From the NCBI RefSeq assembly GCF_013488205.1, contig NZ_CP040908.1, forward strand, positions 651,501-715,500: a stretch of 64,000 nucleotides of DNA. Direction: 5' to 3'. Source of the DNA: Empedobacter falsenii. GTDB lineage: Bacteria > Bacteroidota > Bacteroidia > Flavobacteriales > Weeksellaceae. The position numbers and the translations under genes are program-made. Under the pieces are notes generated by a model, which saw nothing but the letters and a program-made list of their open reading frames with translations, searched no databases and had not been told where the DNA came from. Positions 1 through 9,427 of this stretch are shown in pieces. Within the stretch, counting starts at the first letter, position 1. Every line of letters starts with the position of its first letter.

Positions 1-2
1 CT

Positions 3-1133
3 TTTTGTAAGAATGCAGGTGAAGAAACCATTATGTTGATGATTTTAATTTTTCTTCTCGCTGGAGCGTTTGGAAGTTTAGGGTCTACAATTGGTGCTGT
101 AGAATCAACAGTTAATTTATTCTTGAATTACCTTCCAGCTTCCTTTATTGTAGCAGGATTCTTTTTGTTGTCTTGCTTTATATCGACGGCTTTGGGCACA
201 TCGGTTGGAACAATTGTAACCGTTGCGCCGATTGCAGTACAAATGGATAAAATGATTCCAGGTTCTATGCCAATTTTGTTAGGAGCAGTGGTTGGTGGAG
301 CAATGTTTGGCGATAATTTATCGTTTATTTCTGATACAACAATTGCTGCAACACGCACGCAAGAAGTTAGTATGAAATCTAAATTTAAAACTAATTTTCG
401 AATAGTAGTTCCAGCAGCTATTGTTTCGACGATTATATATTTTTCACTTTCTCAACATTTTGACACAACCAATTTTCAAGGAAAACAGTTAGATTTTGAC
501 TTGATTTTAATCTTACCTTATCTATTAGTTTTTGGACTTGCAATGTCTGGAATTAATGTGATTTGGGCTTTAATTGTAGGAATTCTATCGTTTCTTGGAA
601 TTGGTTTGTTCTATTCAGGTGTTCCTTTACTAGACTTAGTTTCTTCTATTAATGAAGGTTTCAAAGGAATGTTTGAGTTGAGTATTATTTGTTTAATCAT
701 TGGCGGAATTGTAGGAATTATTCGTCTAAATGGTGGATTAGATTTTATCATTTATCATCTAACCAAAAATATCAAAACAAAACGTCAAGCTGAGATGAGT
801 ATTGCGTCGCTTACAGCTTTAGCAAATGCTTGTTTGGCAAATAACACGATTACTATTTTGATTTGTGGTAAAATAGCAAAAGACATTTCTGATCATCACG
901 ATTTAGAAGGTAGACGCGTGGCGAGTATTTTGGATACAGTTTCATGTTTTGTACAAGGGATTTTACCTTATGGAGCACAAGTTTTGGCAGCTGTTGCTGC
1001 TGCAAATACAATTTCAAGTGCAACAAAAGTTTCTTCTGTTGATGTATTATCTAACTTATATTATCCGTTTTTAACAGGAATTTGTACCCTTATTTTTATC
1101 TTATTTTTTCAGCCAAAATCATTTAAAAAATAG
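3..1133 (+). CDS. Na+/H+ antiporter, NhaC family (5' end outside window)
   Basis: Integral membrane antiporter that would exchange Na+ for H+ across the inner membrane. The reading frame is open to the left edge, and residues before the first ATG at 33 (CKNAGEETI) fit a transmembrane family, so the true start lies outside the window. The visible 370 or so residues show about ten hydrophobic segments. The glycine- and threonine-rich stretch STALGTSVGTIVTVAP and the polar GDNLSFISDTTIAATRTQ segment are typical of NhaC (COG1757). Family assignment is good; ion specificity is inferred. Confidence 0.85.
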   Translation, partial: FCKNAGEETIMLMILIFLLAGAFGSLGSTIGAVESTVNLFLNYLPASFIVAGFFLLSCFISTALGTSVGTIVTVAPIAVQMDKMIPGSMPILLGAVVGGAMFGDNLSFISDTTIAATRTQEVSMKSKFKTNFRIVVPAAIVSTIIYFSLSQHFDTTNFQGKQLDFDLILILPYLLVFGLAMSGINVIWALIVGILSFLGIGLFYSGVPLLDLVSSINEGFKGMFELSIICLIIGGIVGIIRLNGGLDFIIYHLTKNIKTKRQAEMSIASLTALANACLANNTITILICGKIAKDISDHHDLEGRRVASILDTVSCFVQGILPYGAQVLAAVAAANTISSATKVSSVDVLSNLYYPFLTGICTLIFILFFQPKSFKK

Positions 1134-1170
1134 ATTGATGTAGGATAATCATTCGTCGGATATTATTTTA

Positions 1171-1178
1171 TAACTTTG
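1171..1178 (+). promoter_or_regulatory. flavobacterial -7 element of mnmA
   Basis: TAACTTTG matches the Bacteroidota TAnnTTTG -7 consensus and lies 19 bases before the mnmA ATG. No clear -33 TTG is visible. Confidence 0.5.
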
Positions 1179-1197
1179 TAGACTGAAATTTTTTAAG

Positions 1198-2391
1198 ATG
1201 AAAAGAGTTGTCGTAGGACTTTCTGGAGGAGTAGATTCAAGTGTTACAGCCTATTTGCTAAAAGAGCAAGGTTATGATGTGATCGGATTATTTATGCGTA
1301 ATTGGAACGATGCATCGGTAACGTTGGAAGATGAATGCCCATGGATAGAAGATAGTGCAGACGCTTTGTTGGTAGCTAAAAAATTAGATATTCCTTTTCA
1401 GGTAATTGATATGTCTGATTCGTACAAAGAACGTATTGTAGATTATATGTTCAATGAATACGAGCAAGGAAGAACACCAAATCCTGATGTGTTATGTAAC
1501 CGAGAAATTAAGTTCGATTTGTTTTTGAAAACAGCTTTAGAACTAGGAGCAGATTACGTTGCAACAGGACATTATGCACGAAAAACTTCTACAATTGATG
1601 AAAATGGAAAAGAGATTTTTCAATTGTTAAAAGGTAATGATAACAATAAAGATCAATCGTATTTCTTGTGTCAATTGTCGCAAGATCAATTAAGCAAAGC
1701 ATTATTCCCAATTGGAGATATAGAAAAACCAGAAGTAAGAAGAATTGCACAAGAGCAAGGCTTGGTTACAGCGAATAAGAAAGATTCGCAAGGTTTATGT
1801 TTTATTGGAAAAGTTAGTTTACCCGAATTTTTGCAACAACAATTAAAACCAAAAGAAGGTGTAATTGTAGAAATAGCCAAAGATTGGAACGGATATAAAA
1901 GAGAAATTCCAACTTTTGCAAATAAATATGAAGCATTAGATTTCGAAGCAAAAGGTTTCTCATATAAACAAGAAGACGGAGAAATTGTAGGTAAACATCA
2001 AGGTGCGCATTATTTCACTCGCGGTCAACGAAAAGGATTGGGAGTTGGAGGAAAAGTAGAACCTTTGTTTATTATTGATACAGATGTAGAGACAAATGTT
2101 ATTTACACAGGTCAAGGTGCTGATCATTCAGGTTTGTTGAAGAAAGCATTGTTTATAAAAGAGGAAGAAGTACATTGGGTTCGCGAAGATTTAACTTTGA
2201 AAACCGATGAAACAATGGAAGTGATGGCGCGTATTCGTTACCGTCAACCTTTGCAAAAAGCAATTTTACACAAAGCTGAAAACGGAATGTATGTTGAATT
2301 TGAAAATCCTCAATCTGCGATTACAGAAGGTCAATTCTGTGCGTGGTATGTTGATGACGAACTTTTAGGTTCTGGTGTTATTAATAATTAA
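1198..2391 (+). CDS. mnmA: tRNA-specific 2-thiouridylase MnmA
   Basis: Cytoplasmic enzyme that adenylates and thiolates U34 of tRNA Lys, Glu and Gln. The 397-residue protein starts with the PP-loop ATP motif SGGVDSS (residues 9-15). It has both catalytic cysteines, in [12 protein letters not shown] and in [10 protein letters not shown], and the C-terminal beta-barrel region. Length is normal for the family. It stands alone, with its own -7 element upstream and a strong hairpin terminator downstream. Confidence 0.97.
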   Translation: MKRVVVGLSGGVDSSVTAYLLKEQGYDVIGLFMRNWNDASVTLEDECPWIEDSADALLVAKKLDIPFQVIDMSDSYKERIVDYMFNEYEQGRTPNPDVLCNREIKFDLFLKTALELGADYVATGHYARKTSTIDENGKEIFQLLKGNDNNKDQSYFLCQLSQDQLSKALFPIGDIEKPEVRRIAQEQGLVTANKKDSQGLCFIGKVSLPEFLQQQLKPKEGVIVEIAKDWNGYKREIPTFANKYEALDFEAKGFSYKQEDGEIVGKHQGAHYFTRGQRKGLGVGGKVEPLFIIDTDVETNVIYTGQGADHSGLLKKALFIKEEEVHWVREDLTLKTDETMEVMARIRYRQPLQKAILHKAENGMYVEFENPQSAITEGQFCAWYVDDELLGSGVINN

Positions 2392-2416
2392 AAATATAAA
2401 TATCATTATTATATTG

Positions 2417-2446
2417 AAACGCTCAAGATTTTCTTGAGCGTTTTTA
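2417..2446 (+). terminator. rho-independent terminator after mnmA
   Basis: Stem AACGCTCAAGA / TCTTGAGCGTT with a short TTT loop, followed by a T run. It lies between mnmA and the convergent CDGSH gene and may serve both. Confidence 0.8.
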
Positions 2447-2462
2447 TGTTAATATTATTTTA

Positions 2463-3233
2463 TTAAAAAACTTTTCCATCTGCTTTTGGTTGCTTTGGTA
2501 ATCCATCTTGAAATCTCATCGAAGCATGTGTTCCATCACAAAAAGGCTTATTAGAAGATTGTCCACAACGGCAAATTGTTTGTCGATTTCGTACTTCGTA
2601 ATATTCGCCATTCGCACTTTTTAGCGGAATTCCTCCCCATAATGCATAAGGACCACTTAAATCATTCGTAACATCTTCAATAATTCCAACAGAAGCTGAG
2701 GTGTTATCATCTTCGATTGGTTGATTATTTTCATCCCAAACAATCAATCGTCCAGAAGGACAATGATGCGCCATTTCAACACTCAAATCAACAGAGTTTT
2801 GTGTAGAATCTTGAACTTGGTTCCAAATACGTTTTCCATTGTCACAAAATCGAGCAAAAGCACATAATTTTTCGTCATCAGTGAGCGAAACAACAGGTCC
2901 TTCTATAACTTCTGCAGTTAATAATTCGGGATTGAAAGTTGCTTTTTCAGTTAAATCCACACCATTTTCTGTTGCTTTTTTATGCGAACCATCACAATAA
3001 GGTTTGTGCTGGGATAATCCACAACGACAAATATAAGTTGCATCTTTTGCTTCAAATTCTTCTCCTTCTTGGTAATTGATAGAAATTCCTTGCTGATTTG
3101 GAACGATAAATTGCTGAACAATTTTAGGTTTTCCGTGCAAGATATAAGGTCCATTTTCTGTGACTTCTACATAGATACCATCTGTATTTTGAGTTGTCCC
3201 GATTTGAATATTTAACTTATTTTGATTATCCAT
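2463..3233 (-). CDS. double CDGSH iron-sulfur protein with central Fer4_19-like module
   Basis: Predicted cytoplasmic Fe-S protein of 256 residues. Two CDGSH signatures are visible: CRCGLSQHKPYCDGSH near residues 68-83 and CRCGQSSNKPFCDGTH near 220-235. Each offers the three Cys and one His that bind a 2Fe-2S cluster in mitoNEET-type domains. Between them, LCAFARFC and AHHCPSGRLIV resemble the divergent 4Fe-4S mono-cluster domain that often accompanies CDGSH modules in bacteria. The physiological role is unknown; electron transfer or redox sensing is likely. Monocistronic, convergent with mnmA. Confidence 0.88.
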   Translation of the reverse strand: MDNQNKLNIQIGTTQNTDGIYVEVTENGPYILHGKPKIVQQFIVPNQQGISINYQEGEEFEAKDATYICRCGLSQHKPYCDGSHKKATENGVDLTEKATFNPELLTAEVIEGPVVSLTDDEKLCAFARFCDNGKRIWNQVQDSTQNSVDLSVEMAHHCPSGRLIVWDENNQPIEDDNTSASVGIIEDVTNDLSGPYALWGGIPLKSANGEYYEVRNRQTICRCGQSSNKPFCDGTHASMRFQDGLPKQPKADGKVF

Positions 3234-3394
3234 AATTGTAGATTTTAGATTGAAATTATCTACAATTTAAAAAGTATTTTAGTTAGAATGATTTTAAATT
3301 TTTATTGATAATTCGTTAAAATTTAATAGATAAACCTTGTTGTTTTTACATAAGATTTAGAATGTTTTGATTAATTTTAATTAAAATAATTAGC

Positions 3395-3874
3395 ATGTCG
3401 ACAATTCAACTCAAACATACAGAAACCAAACATCACGATGCTTTGTTATACAATTTGCCAGAAGACCAAATTCCTTTTACAGCCTTGCCTAGCGAGACTT
3501 TTGAGCGTTTGAAATTACGCGCAGATGGACATGCAAAACCAATTACAATTTTGTTAGATGAAGTGCCAATTGGTTTTTTTGTGTTAGATTATGGTGACGA
3601 TAAATTGGAGATGACGAATAATACGAATTCGTTGTTGTTGCGTTCTTTATCGATAAATCCAGAATTTCAAGGAAAGGGTTACGGAAAAATTTCTATGAAT
3701 TTGATGGATGATTTTGTAAAAGATAATTTTCCTACAATTGATGAATTGGTTTTAGCGGTTAATTTCAACAATAAATCAGCATATGATTTGTATCTAAAAG
3801 TCGGTTATATAGATGACGGTTCTCAACGTGAATGGTTCAATGGAATGCAACATTTGTTGAAGAAGAAAATTTAA
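3395..3874 (+). CDS. GNAT family N-acetyltransferase
   Basis: 159-residue protein of the acetyl-CoA-dependent GNAT superfamily. Residues LRSLSINPEFQGKGYGKISMNLM hold the beta4/motif A signature with the pyrophosphate-binding QGKGYGK loop, and the C-terminal AVNFNNKSAYDLYLKVGYIDDG is motif B. The substrate cannot be read from sequence. It ends three bases from the stop of the convergent DUF2071 gene. Confidence 0.85.
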   Translation: MSTIQLKHTETKHHDALLYNLPEDQIPFTALPSETFERLKLRADGHAKPITILLDEVPIGFFVLDYGDDKLEMTNNTNSLLLRSLSINPEFQGKGYGKISMNLMDDFVKDNFPTIDELVLAVNFNNKSAYDLYLKVGYIDDGSQREWFNGMQHLLKKKI

Positions 3875-3877
3875 TTG

Positions 3878-4600
3878 TTAAACTCTTTCTTTCTCCCAAG
3901 CGACAACTTGCACACCTTCTGAATAATGCACTAAATCTGGTCTCGAATGGATATTTAAATCTTGAAGTTGGTAATCAATCGTTAAAAAATCTAATTCAAG
4001 TTGATTGATTTTCCATGGTAAATGTTGAATTTCATAACGAAACAATTGATTGTGATCTTCCAAATACAAACAATATCGTTCAGTCAAAAATAAATCCAAT
4101 TCAGTTTTGTGTTTTACTTGCATTCCAACATGGAAATCCGTTAATAAAGAGAAATTTCGTTTGGGATGATTGGCTTGATAAGAATTTTCGGTTCTGTTGA
4201 TATTTGATTTTTCGTATGGTAAACCTGATAATGATTTAGCTAAAATTGCAGAAAATAATTTTCCAGCTTCAATCGATAAAAAATAAACGCCAGGTTTTTC
4301 GTCTTTTGTCACATAGGTTCTCAAATTAATTTCGTCAAAATCAGAAATAGGAGAGAATGCAGGAAAAAAGCGAGGTCTAATTTTTTCCATCGTAAAAGCG
4401 ACAAGCGAAACCCAAGCAGAATCATTTATTTCATCAATTTCTAGATTTTTTGGAACTAATTCTCTCAAAATTTTTTTGTCAATTTTGTAATGAAAAAATA
4501 AAGCTTTGTTCCATTCTTGATAATATTTCCACGATTTTGAAGGATATTGCCAAGCACGATGATTTGTTTCGGCTAAAATTTGTTTGATTGTATATTTCAC
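3878..4600 (-). CDS. DUF2071 (YqjF-like) protein
   Basis: 240-residue soluble protein of the DUF2071/COG3361 family, recognised from the N-terminal pattern LFFHYKIDKKILRELVPKNLEID, the segment WVSLVAFTMEKIRPRFFPAF and FDEINLRTYV. Members resemble acetoacetate decarboxylase folds but have no established reaction. The gene is convergent with the acetyltransferase and divergent from the lipoprotein hydrolase gene; the 90-base region 4601-4690 would hold both promoters. Confidence 0.8.
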   Translation of the reverse strand: MKYTIKQILAETNHRAWQYPSKSWKYYQEWNKALFFHYKIDKKILRELVPKNLEIDEINDSAWVSLVAFTMEKIRPRFFPAFSPISDFDEINLRTYVTKDEKPGVYFLSIEAGKLFSAILAKSLSGLPYEKSNINRTENSYQANHPKRNFSLLTDFHVGMQVKHKTELDLFLTERYCLYLEDHNQLFRYEIQHLPWKINQLELDFLTIDYQLQDLNIHSRPDLVHYSEGVQVVAWEKERV

Positions 4601-4690
4601 TTAAAACCTTGTTAAACTTATGGTTGAAGGTACAAAATCTATTGCGAAATAAAGAAAATTGTAGTTACTTCGCATACCAATTTTTATCAT

Positions 4691-5725
4691 ATGAAAAACT
4701 TGTTTTATGTCTTCGTGATTAGTTTTTTAACGTCATGTGCAGCAATACATAATGTGCCAACTTCTCAGAATCCAAATAATTTTATTCAACCGAATACAAC
4801 AAGTTCTTTTGTGGATCAAAACGGAAATTTTTATCCAGATAATTGGTTGAAATCATATGGTAAACCTCCTAAAAATGCAAGTCGTAGAGATTATTCGTTG
4901 ATGAAAATTGCGACTGAAAGTAACTTCCAAAATCAATTAACTTCTTATGAAAGTTTGCGTTTGAAAAATATCGAAAAAAGAGTTAAAAATAAGAAACGTG
5001 TCATCATTTTTGTGCATGGAATTGACAATGATTATTTGTTTAGCCTAAAAAATTACAATAAAGCCAAAACTTATATGAATATTAATTCTTCGAATGATGA
5101 GGTAATTAATTTTTATTGGGATGGATTGGTAAACGAAAGTCTTTTTGGAGCAGCAAAAGTTTGGGTAAGTGCAACGACAAATAGCCAAATGGCGGGCGTT
5201 TTTGGACTTCGTAGAATTTTGAATGTCATTCATAACAAAGATGTTTATTTGATTTCGCATAGTCGTGGTGCATCGGTTGTTTTGAGTTCACTTGTGAATC
5301 CTTCGTTGCGTGAAAGTGAGATAAAACGTGCTGAAAATGCGCATCATGTCGATTTTACGAATGCAGAAACGTTGTTAGAAAATAATAATAAAATTTACAG
5401 TATTATGTTGGCGCCTGCAATTGGAAAAGTTGATTTTACGTTGGATAATAATCAATTAAAAACCTTTACACCTCAGTTAAAACGCATGCATATCACGATA
5501 AATGACACGGATTATGTGTTAGGAAAAGGGAAGATCGGGTTTTTATCACGAAGTTTGATTGCGACAGATTTTGGTTACAAAAAAGATTTGTTTGATGAAC
5601 TTTCTAAAAATTATACGTTTTTAGAAGAAACTGATTTTTCAGGACAAAATTCACACGAATTTAGAGAATATATTACTAATCCGAAGTTTATTACTATTCT
5701 GAAAGAATTCAAGTTAGCGAAATAA
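4691..5725 (+). CDS. lipoprotein alpha/beta hydrolase
   Basis: 344 residues with a lipoprotein signal peptide ending in LTSCAA (Cys16), so probably membrane-anchored in the periplasm or outer membrane. The hydrolase fold is suggested by VIIFVHGIDNDY near residues 103-114 (strand plus HG oxyanion motif) and by the nucleophile elbow-like LISHSRGASVVLSS near 190-203, where Ser sits in H-S-R-G. It resembles DUF900-type serine hydrolases. Substrate unknown. The candidate acid and His are not assigned. Confidence 0.75.
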   Translation: MKNLFYVFVISFLTSCAAIHNVPTSQNPNNFIQPNTTSSFVDQNGNFYPDNWLKSYGKPPKNASRRDYSLMKIATESNFQNQLTSYESLRLKNIEKRVKNKKRVIIFVHGIDNDYLFSLKNYNKAKTYMNINSSNDEVINFYWDGLVNESLFGAAKVWVSATTNSQMAGVFGLRRILNVIHNKDVYLISHSRGASVVLSSLVNPSLRESEIKRAENAHHVDFTNAETLLENNNKIYSIMLAPAIGKVDFTLDNNQLKTFTPQLKRMHITINDTDYVLGKGKIGFLSRSLIATDFGYKKDLFDELSKNYTFLEETDFSGQNSHEFREYITNPKFITILKEFKLAK

Positions 5726-5741
5726 AACGAAATACGAACTT

Positions 5742-5764
5742 CGAATCTCGCACTTCGAGATTCG
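5742..5764. terminator. hairpin between convergent genes
   Basis: CGAATCTCG / CGAGATTCG with a CACTT loop sits between the lipoprotein hydrolase and the convergent phosphodiesterase gene. No clear T run, so the terminator call is tentative. Confidence 0.45.
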
Positions 5765-5769
5765 CAAAA

Positions 5770-6261
5770 TCATTTCTTAAATTCAATTACTTCTAAATTC
5801 TCGATTCTTCCTTTATTTAATTCAAAACGTAACATCGTACGAACTTTCTGAAAACCGTGTTTACCAACAGCGCCTGGATTCATATGAATTAAACCCAATT
5901 GTTTATCAGGCATCACTTTTAGAATGTGTGAATGTCCACAAATAAATAATTTCGGAGGATTTTCTGTGATTTCTTTTCGAATTGCAGGATTATATTTTCC
6001 TGGATAACCACCAATATGCGTAATCCAAACATCAACATCTTCCAACGAAAATCTGTTGTTGAGCGGGAATTCTGCGCGCGCTTTATTATCATCAATATTT
6101 CCATAAACAGCACGCAAAGGTTTTATTTCAGCCAATTTATCGGTTACAGAAATATCGCCAATATCTCCAGCATGCCAAATTTCGTCTGCTTGTTGTGCAT
6201 ATTCCAAAATTCTATCGTCGATATAAGAATGCGTGTCCGAAAGTAAAAGAATTTTCTTCAA
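5770..6261 (-). CDS. YfcE/MJ0936-type metallophosphoesterase
   Basis: Small calcineurin-like phosphodiesterase. Metal-binding motifs are in order: LLSDTHSY (D-x-H), WHAGDIGD (G-D), VYGNIDDN (G-N-x-D), FICGHSHIL (GHSH) and MNPGAVGKHG. A longer frame reaches 6324, but the first ATG there would add 21 residues absent from the family. The TTG at 6261, giving a 163-residue protein that begins just before KKILLLSDTHS, fits the family length. It is divergent from truA with only 34 bases between start codons. Confidence 0.88.
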   Translation of the reverse strand: MKKILLLSDTHSYIDDRILEYAQQADEIWHAGDIGDISVTDKLAEIKPLRAVYGNIDDNKARAEFPLNNRFSLEDVDVWITHIGGYPGKYNPAIRKEITENPPKLFICGHSHILKVMPDKQLGLIHMNPGAVGKHGFQKVRTMLRFELNKGRIENLEVIEFKK

Positions 6262-6268
6262 AAGGTTG

Positions 6269-6289
6269 TATTTTTGTTGCTCAAATTTA
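6269..6289. promoter_or_regulatory. overlapping divergent promoters for phosphodiesterase and truA
   Basis: TATTTTTG at 6269-6276 on the plus strand and TAAATTTG at 6289-6282 on the minus strand both match TAnnTTTG. Each lies about 20 bases from the TTG start of the gene it would drive. The inferred start sites make the two transcripts overlap by several bases. Confidence 0.5.
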
Positions 6290-6295
6290 CAACAA

Positions 6296-7051
6296 TTGCG
6301 ATATTTTTTAGAATTAGCATACAACGGGAAAAATTATTTTGGTTATCAAATTCAACCCAATCAAATTTCGGTTCAAGAAGTTATTGAAGATAGATTGTCT
6401 AAAATCTTAAGAAAAGAAATTTCGATTGTCGGTGCAGGGCGCACAGATTCTGGTGTTCATGCGAAAAAGATGTTTATTCATTTTGATTATGAAGATGAAT
6501 TATCGATTGATTTAATCAAAAAATTAAATTCTTTTTTACCAAAAGACATCGCTGCTTATCGTTTATTTTTGATGGATGATGAAGCGCATGCGCGTTTTGA
6601 TGCGACTTCGCGTTCGTACAATTATTTTATTTCACCTTTCAAAGATCCTTTTGCGTTTGATAGCGCTTGGATTTTTAATAGAGAATTGAATATTGAAAAA
6701 ATGAATGAAGCAGCAAAATTGTTAATTAAGCAAGGAGATTTCGGAAGTTTTGCTAAATTACATACCGATGTGAAAACAAATATTTGCGATGTAAGAGAGG
6801 CGTTTTGGCGCAAAAATGAAAACGGACAATTGATTTTTCAAATCACTGCCGATCGTTTTTTGCGAAATATGGTGCGCGCAATTGTTGGAACATTGGTTGA
6901 GGTTGGATTAGGAAGAATTTCTATCCACGATTTTGAAGAAATTATTGAACAAAAACAACGTTCATCGGCAGGAGCTTCGGCTCCAGCGCAAGGATTATAT
7001 TTGGTAGATGTTCAATATCCAAAAGAATTATTTAAAAATGAGTTCAAATAA
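6296..7051 (+). CDS. truA: tRNA pseudouridine(38-40) synthase TruA
   Basis: Converts U38-U40 of the anticodon stem to pseudouridine. The catalytic Asp is in GAGRTDSGVHA, and the RYFLELAYNGKNYFGYQIQPN N-terminus and the RFLRNMVRAIVGTLVEVGLG segment are family hallmarks. The first ATG at 6233 would add 21 residues and overlap the divergent gene. The TTG at 6296, directly before the conserved RYFLELAYNG, gives a normal 251-residue enzyme. Its last 14 bases overlap the start of the ABC transporter gene, so the two are probably co-translated. Confidence 0.95.
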   Translation: MRYFLELAYNGKNYFGYQIQPNQISVQEVIEDRLSKILRKEISIVGAGRTDSGVHAKKMFIHFDYEDELSIDLIKKLNSFLPKDIAAYRLFLMDDEAHARFDATSRSYNYFISPFKDPFAFDSAWIFNRELNIEKMNEAAKLLIKQGDFGSFAKLHTDVKTNICDVREAFWRKNENGQLIFQITADRFLRNMVRAIVGTLVEVGLGRISIHDFEEIIEQKQRSSAGASAPAQGLYLVDVQYPKELFKNEFK

Positions 7052-8798
7052 CGAAAATACATCGTTTGATTTTAATGGATTAAAACGTGTTTTACAAATC
7101 GGGGCGCAAAGCAAAGTGATGTTTTGGTCGGTGGTTTTTGTAGCAGTTTTTAGTGCGTGTTTTTCTGTATATCGTCCGTATTTAACGGGAAATATCATCG
7201 ATGATTATATTCAGACAAAAGATTTACCAGGACTTCAAATGCAAATCGTGAAACTATCTTTGGTATTAGTTTTCGAAGGTATTTTGTCCTTTTTTATGGT
7301 TTATTTAGCGAATGTTGTTGCACAGCGAGTTATCCGTTTGTTGCGCGTTCGTTTGTATAATCATTTGATCAAATTCAAGCTTGGTTATTTTGATAAAACG
7401 CCAAATGGAGTTTTGGTAACGCGTTCAGTTTCTGATATTGAAACGATTGCTGAGGTTTTCAATGACGGAATTTTAGTGATGTTAGGCGATGTATTGAAAA
7501 TCGTTTTCATCGTTTTTGTGATGTATTGGATGAACTGGGTTTTGGCAACGGTTGTGATTGTGATTCTTCCGTTGATGATGATTATTACACGATTATTCCA
7601 AAAAGCATTGAAAAATGTTTACCAAGAAGAGCGTACAATTGTGGCGAAATTGAATACGTTTGTGCAAGAACGATTAACAGGAATGAATATTATTCAGGTT
7701 TTTAATCGTCAGCAAGCGGAATATGATAAATTCGTTTCGATTAATAATGATTTAAAGAAAAACTATCTTAAAACAGTTTTCTATTTTTCATTAATGTTTC
7801 CTGTTGTCGATATTATTTCGGCTTTAGCGACGGGAAGTTTGATTTGGTTTGGAGGACTTAGAACAGCTGTTTATGGAGATGTTTCTGTTGGAGATTTGAT
7901 TGCTTTTACACAATATGTTACGTTGTTAACTGCGCCAATGCGTGCAATTGCAGAGCGTTTCAATACCATTCAGCGTGGTTTGGTAGGAGCAGATCGTGTG
8001 TTCAAAATTATTGATGATGATCAAACTTTACCAGATAATGGAACAATAAAATTGGATCATGTAAAAGGTAAAATCGATTTTGAAAATGTGAAGTTTTCTT
8101 ATGTTCCGAATAATTTAGTATTGAAAGGAATTTCTTTTTCGACAAAACCAGGTGAAAAAATTGCAATTGTAGGTGCCACAGGTGCAGGAAAATCTACTAT
8201 AATTAATTTATTGAGTCGTTTTTATGACATAGATTCTGGAACAATTAAAATAGATGATGTAAATATTCATGATATGGAATTGAAGAATTTACGTCAACAC
8301 GTTGCGGTTGTTTTGCAAGATGTTTTCTTGTTTAATACAACGATTTATGACAATATTGTTCTAGGTAATAAAGATATTTCGTTGGAAGAAGTCCAAAATG
8401 CTGCGAAAATTATTGGAATTGATAATTTTATCATGTCATTACCAAAAGGCTATTACAGTGAGGTAAGCGAGCGTGGTTCGACACTTTCTGTAGGTCAACG
8501 TCAATTGATTTCATTTTTGAGAGCATATATTTATAATCCAGAGATTTTGGTGTTGGACGAGGCAACGTCTTCTATTGATACAGAGTCGGAAGAATTGATA
8601 CAAAAAGCGACTGATAAGCTAACGCAAGACAGAACTTCTATTATTATTGCGCATCGTTTGGCGACGATTCAAAATGCAGATAAAATTATTGTGATGGATA
8701 ATGGAATGATTGTTGAGCAAGGTACACATAGCGAATTGTTGGCTCAGAAAGGTTATTATGCCAATTTATATGAAGTCCAATTCTCGAAAGAAAATTAA
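7038..8798 (+). CDS. ABC exporter, fused membrane and ATPase domains
   Basis: 586-residue half-transporter of the lipid/multidrug exporter type, which would work as a homodimer in the inner membrane. Residues 1-330 form a six-helix type IV membrane domain. The nucleotide-binding domain has Walker A GATGAGKST, Q-loop VLQDVFLF, signature SVGQRQL, Walker B ILVLDEATSSID and the H-loop AHRLAT. The frame is open from 7008, but ATG 7038 (MSSNNENTSF) matches the family start and overlaps the truA stop by 14 bases. Substrate unknown. Confidence 0.92.
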   Translation: MSSNNENTSFDFNGLKRVLQIGAQSKVMFWSVVFVAVFSACFSVYRPYLTGNIIDDYIQTKDLPGLQMQIVKLSLVLVFEGILSFFMVYLANVVAQRVIRLLRVRLYNHLIKFKLGYFDKTPNGVLVTRSVSDIETIAEVFNDGILVMLGDVLKIVFIVFVMYWMNWVLATVVIVILPLMMIITRLFQKALKNVYQEERTIVAKLNTFVQERLTGMNIIQVFNRQQAEYDKFVSINNDLKKNYLKTVFYFSLMFPVVDIISALATGSLIWFGGLRTAVYGDVSVGDLIAFTQYVTLLTAPMRAIAERFNTIQRGLVGADRVFKIIDDDQTLPDNGTIKLDHVKGKIDFENVKFSYVPNNLVLKGISFSTKPGEKIAIVGATGAGKSTIINLLSRFYDIDSGTIKIDDVNIHDMELKNLRQHVAVVLQDVFLFNTTIYDNIVLGNKDISLEEVQNAAKIIGIDNFIMSLPKGYYSEVSERGSTLSVGQRQLISFLRAYIYNPEILVLDEATSSIDTESEELIQKATDKLTQDRTSIIIAHRLATIQNADKIIVMDNGMIVEQGTHSELLAQKGYYANLYEVQFSKEN

Positions 8799-8820
8799 AA
8801 ATTTAACAGAAATAAATCGT

Positions 8821-8828
8821 TAGATTTG
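8821..8828 (+). promoter_or_regulatory. -7 element of the small lipoprotein gene
   Basis: TAGATTTG fits TAnnTTTG and lies 48 bases before the ATG at 8876. Confidence 0.4.
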
Positions 8829-8875
8829 TTTAACTTGAACAATCAATAATATTAACTTTAAAACTCTAATTAAAA

Positions 8876-9292
8876 ATGAAAAAATTATTTTTAGCTGCTG
8901 CAGTATTAGGTGTAGTTTCTTTATCTTCTTGTAAATCTGAAAAAGAAAAAGTAGATGCAAAAGTAGAAAACACACAAGAAAATGTAGCGAATACAGTAGA
9001 AGACCAAGTAGAAGCTGGTAAAGAGACAATGGATAAAGTTGCTGATGTAGCAAAAGATTTACCAACTTTCTCTGATCCAAAAATTACTGAATTTGTTGGA
9101 AAATACAACAAATGGGCTGCTGACATGAAATTAGCTGCAACTGCTGGTGATGCAAATAAATTAGCTGAATTGACAAAACAATCAGTAGATTTTCAAAAAG
9201 AATTACAAGGTTTTACTCAAACTTTGAAACCAGAAGATGCTAAAAAATTACAAGATTGGACAGCTGAAATTCAGAAACAATTAAACAAATAA
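8876..9292 (+). CDS. small Lys/Glu-rich lipoprotein
   Basis: 138 residues. The signal peptide ends in the lipobox LSSCKS (Cys19), followed by a charged helical segment of KVDAKVENTQENVANTVEDQ type and a second helical region. Amphipathic repeats suggest a coiled-coil or helical-bundle lipoprotein. No enzyme motif is visible and the function is unknown. It has its own -7 element upstream and a terminator downstream. Confidence 0.75.
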   Translation: MKKLFLAAAVLGVVSLSSCKSEKEKVDAKVENTQENVANTVEDQVEAGKETMDKVADVAKDLPTFSDPKITEFVGKYNKWAADMKLAATAGDANKLAELTKQSVDFQKELQGFTQTLKPEDAKKLQDWTAEIQKQLNK

Positions 9293-9312
9293 TTAAATTT
9301 ATATTTAATGAT

Positions 9313-9339
9313 AAGCTCGAATTTCTTCGAGCTTTTTTT
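9313..9339 (+). terminator. terminator after lipoprotein gene
   Basis: Stem AAGCTCGAA / TTCGAGCTT followed by seven T. Confidence 0.8.
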
Positions 9340-9427
9340 ATGGATTAAATTATGATTTATGATATAGATTGATAATATAATAATGTATATCTTTATCACA
9401 AAAATTTATAGATATCAATTTTTATAT

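Noticed and set aside
6233-6295. ATG start for truA giving 272 residues
   Set aside because: The added 21 residues overlap the divergent phosphodiesterase gene and precede the conserved RYFLELAYNG; TTG 6296 fits the family.
7008-7037. Upstream start for the ABC exporter
   Set aside because: It lies deep in truA; ATG 7038 gives the normal N-terminus and a typical 14-base overlap.
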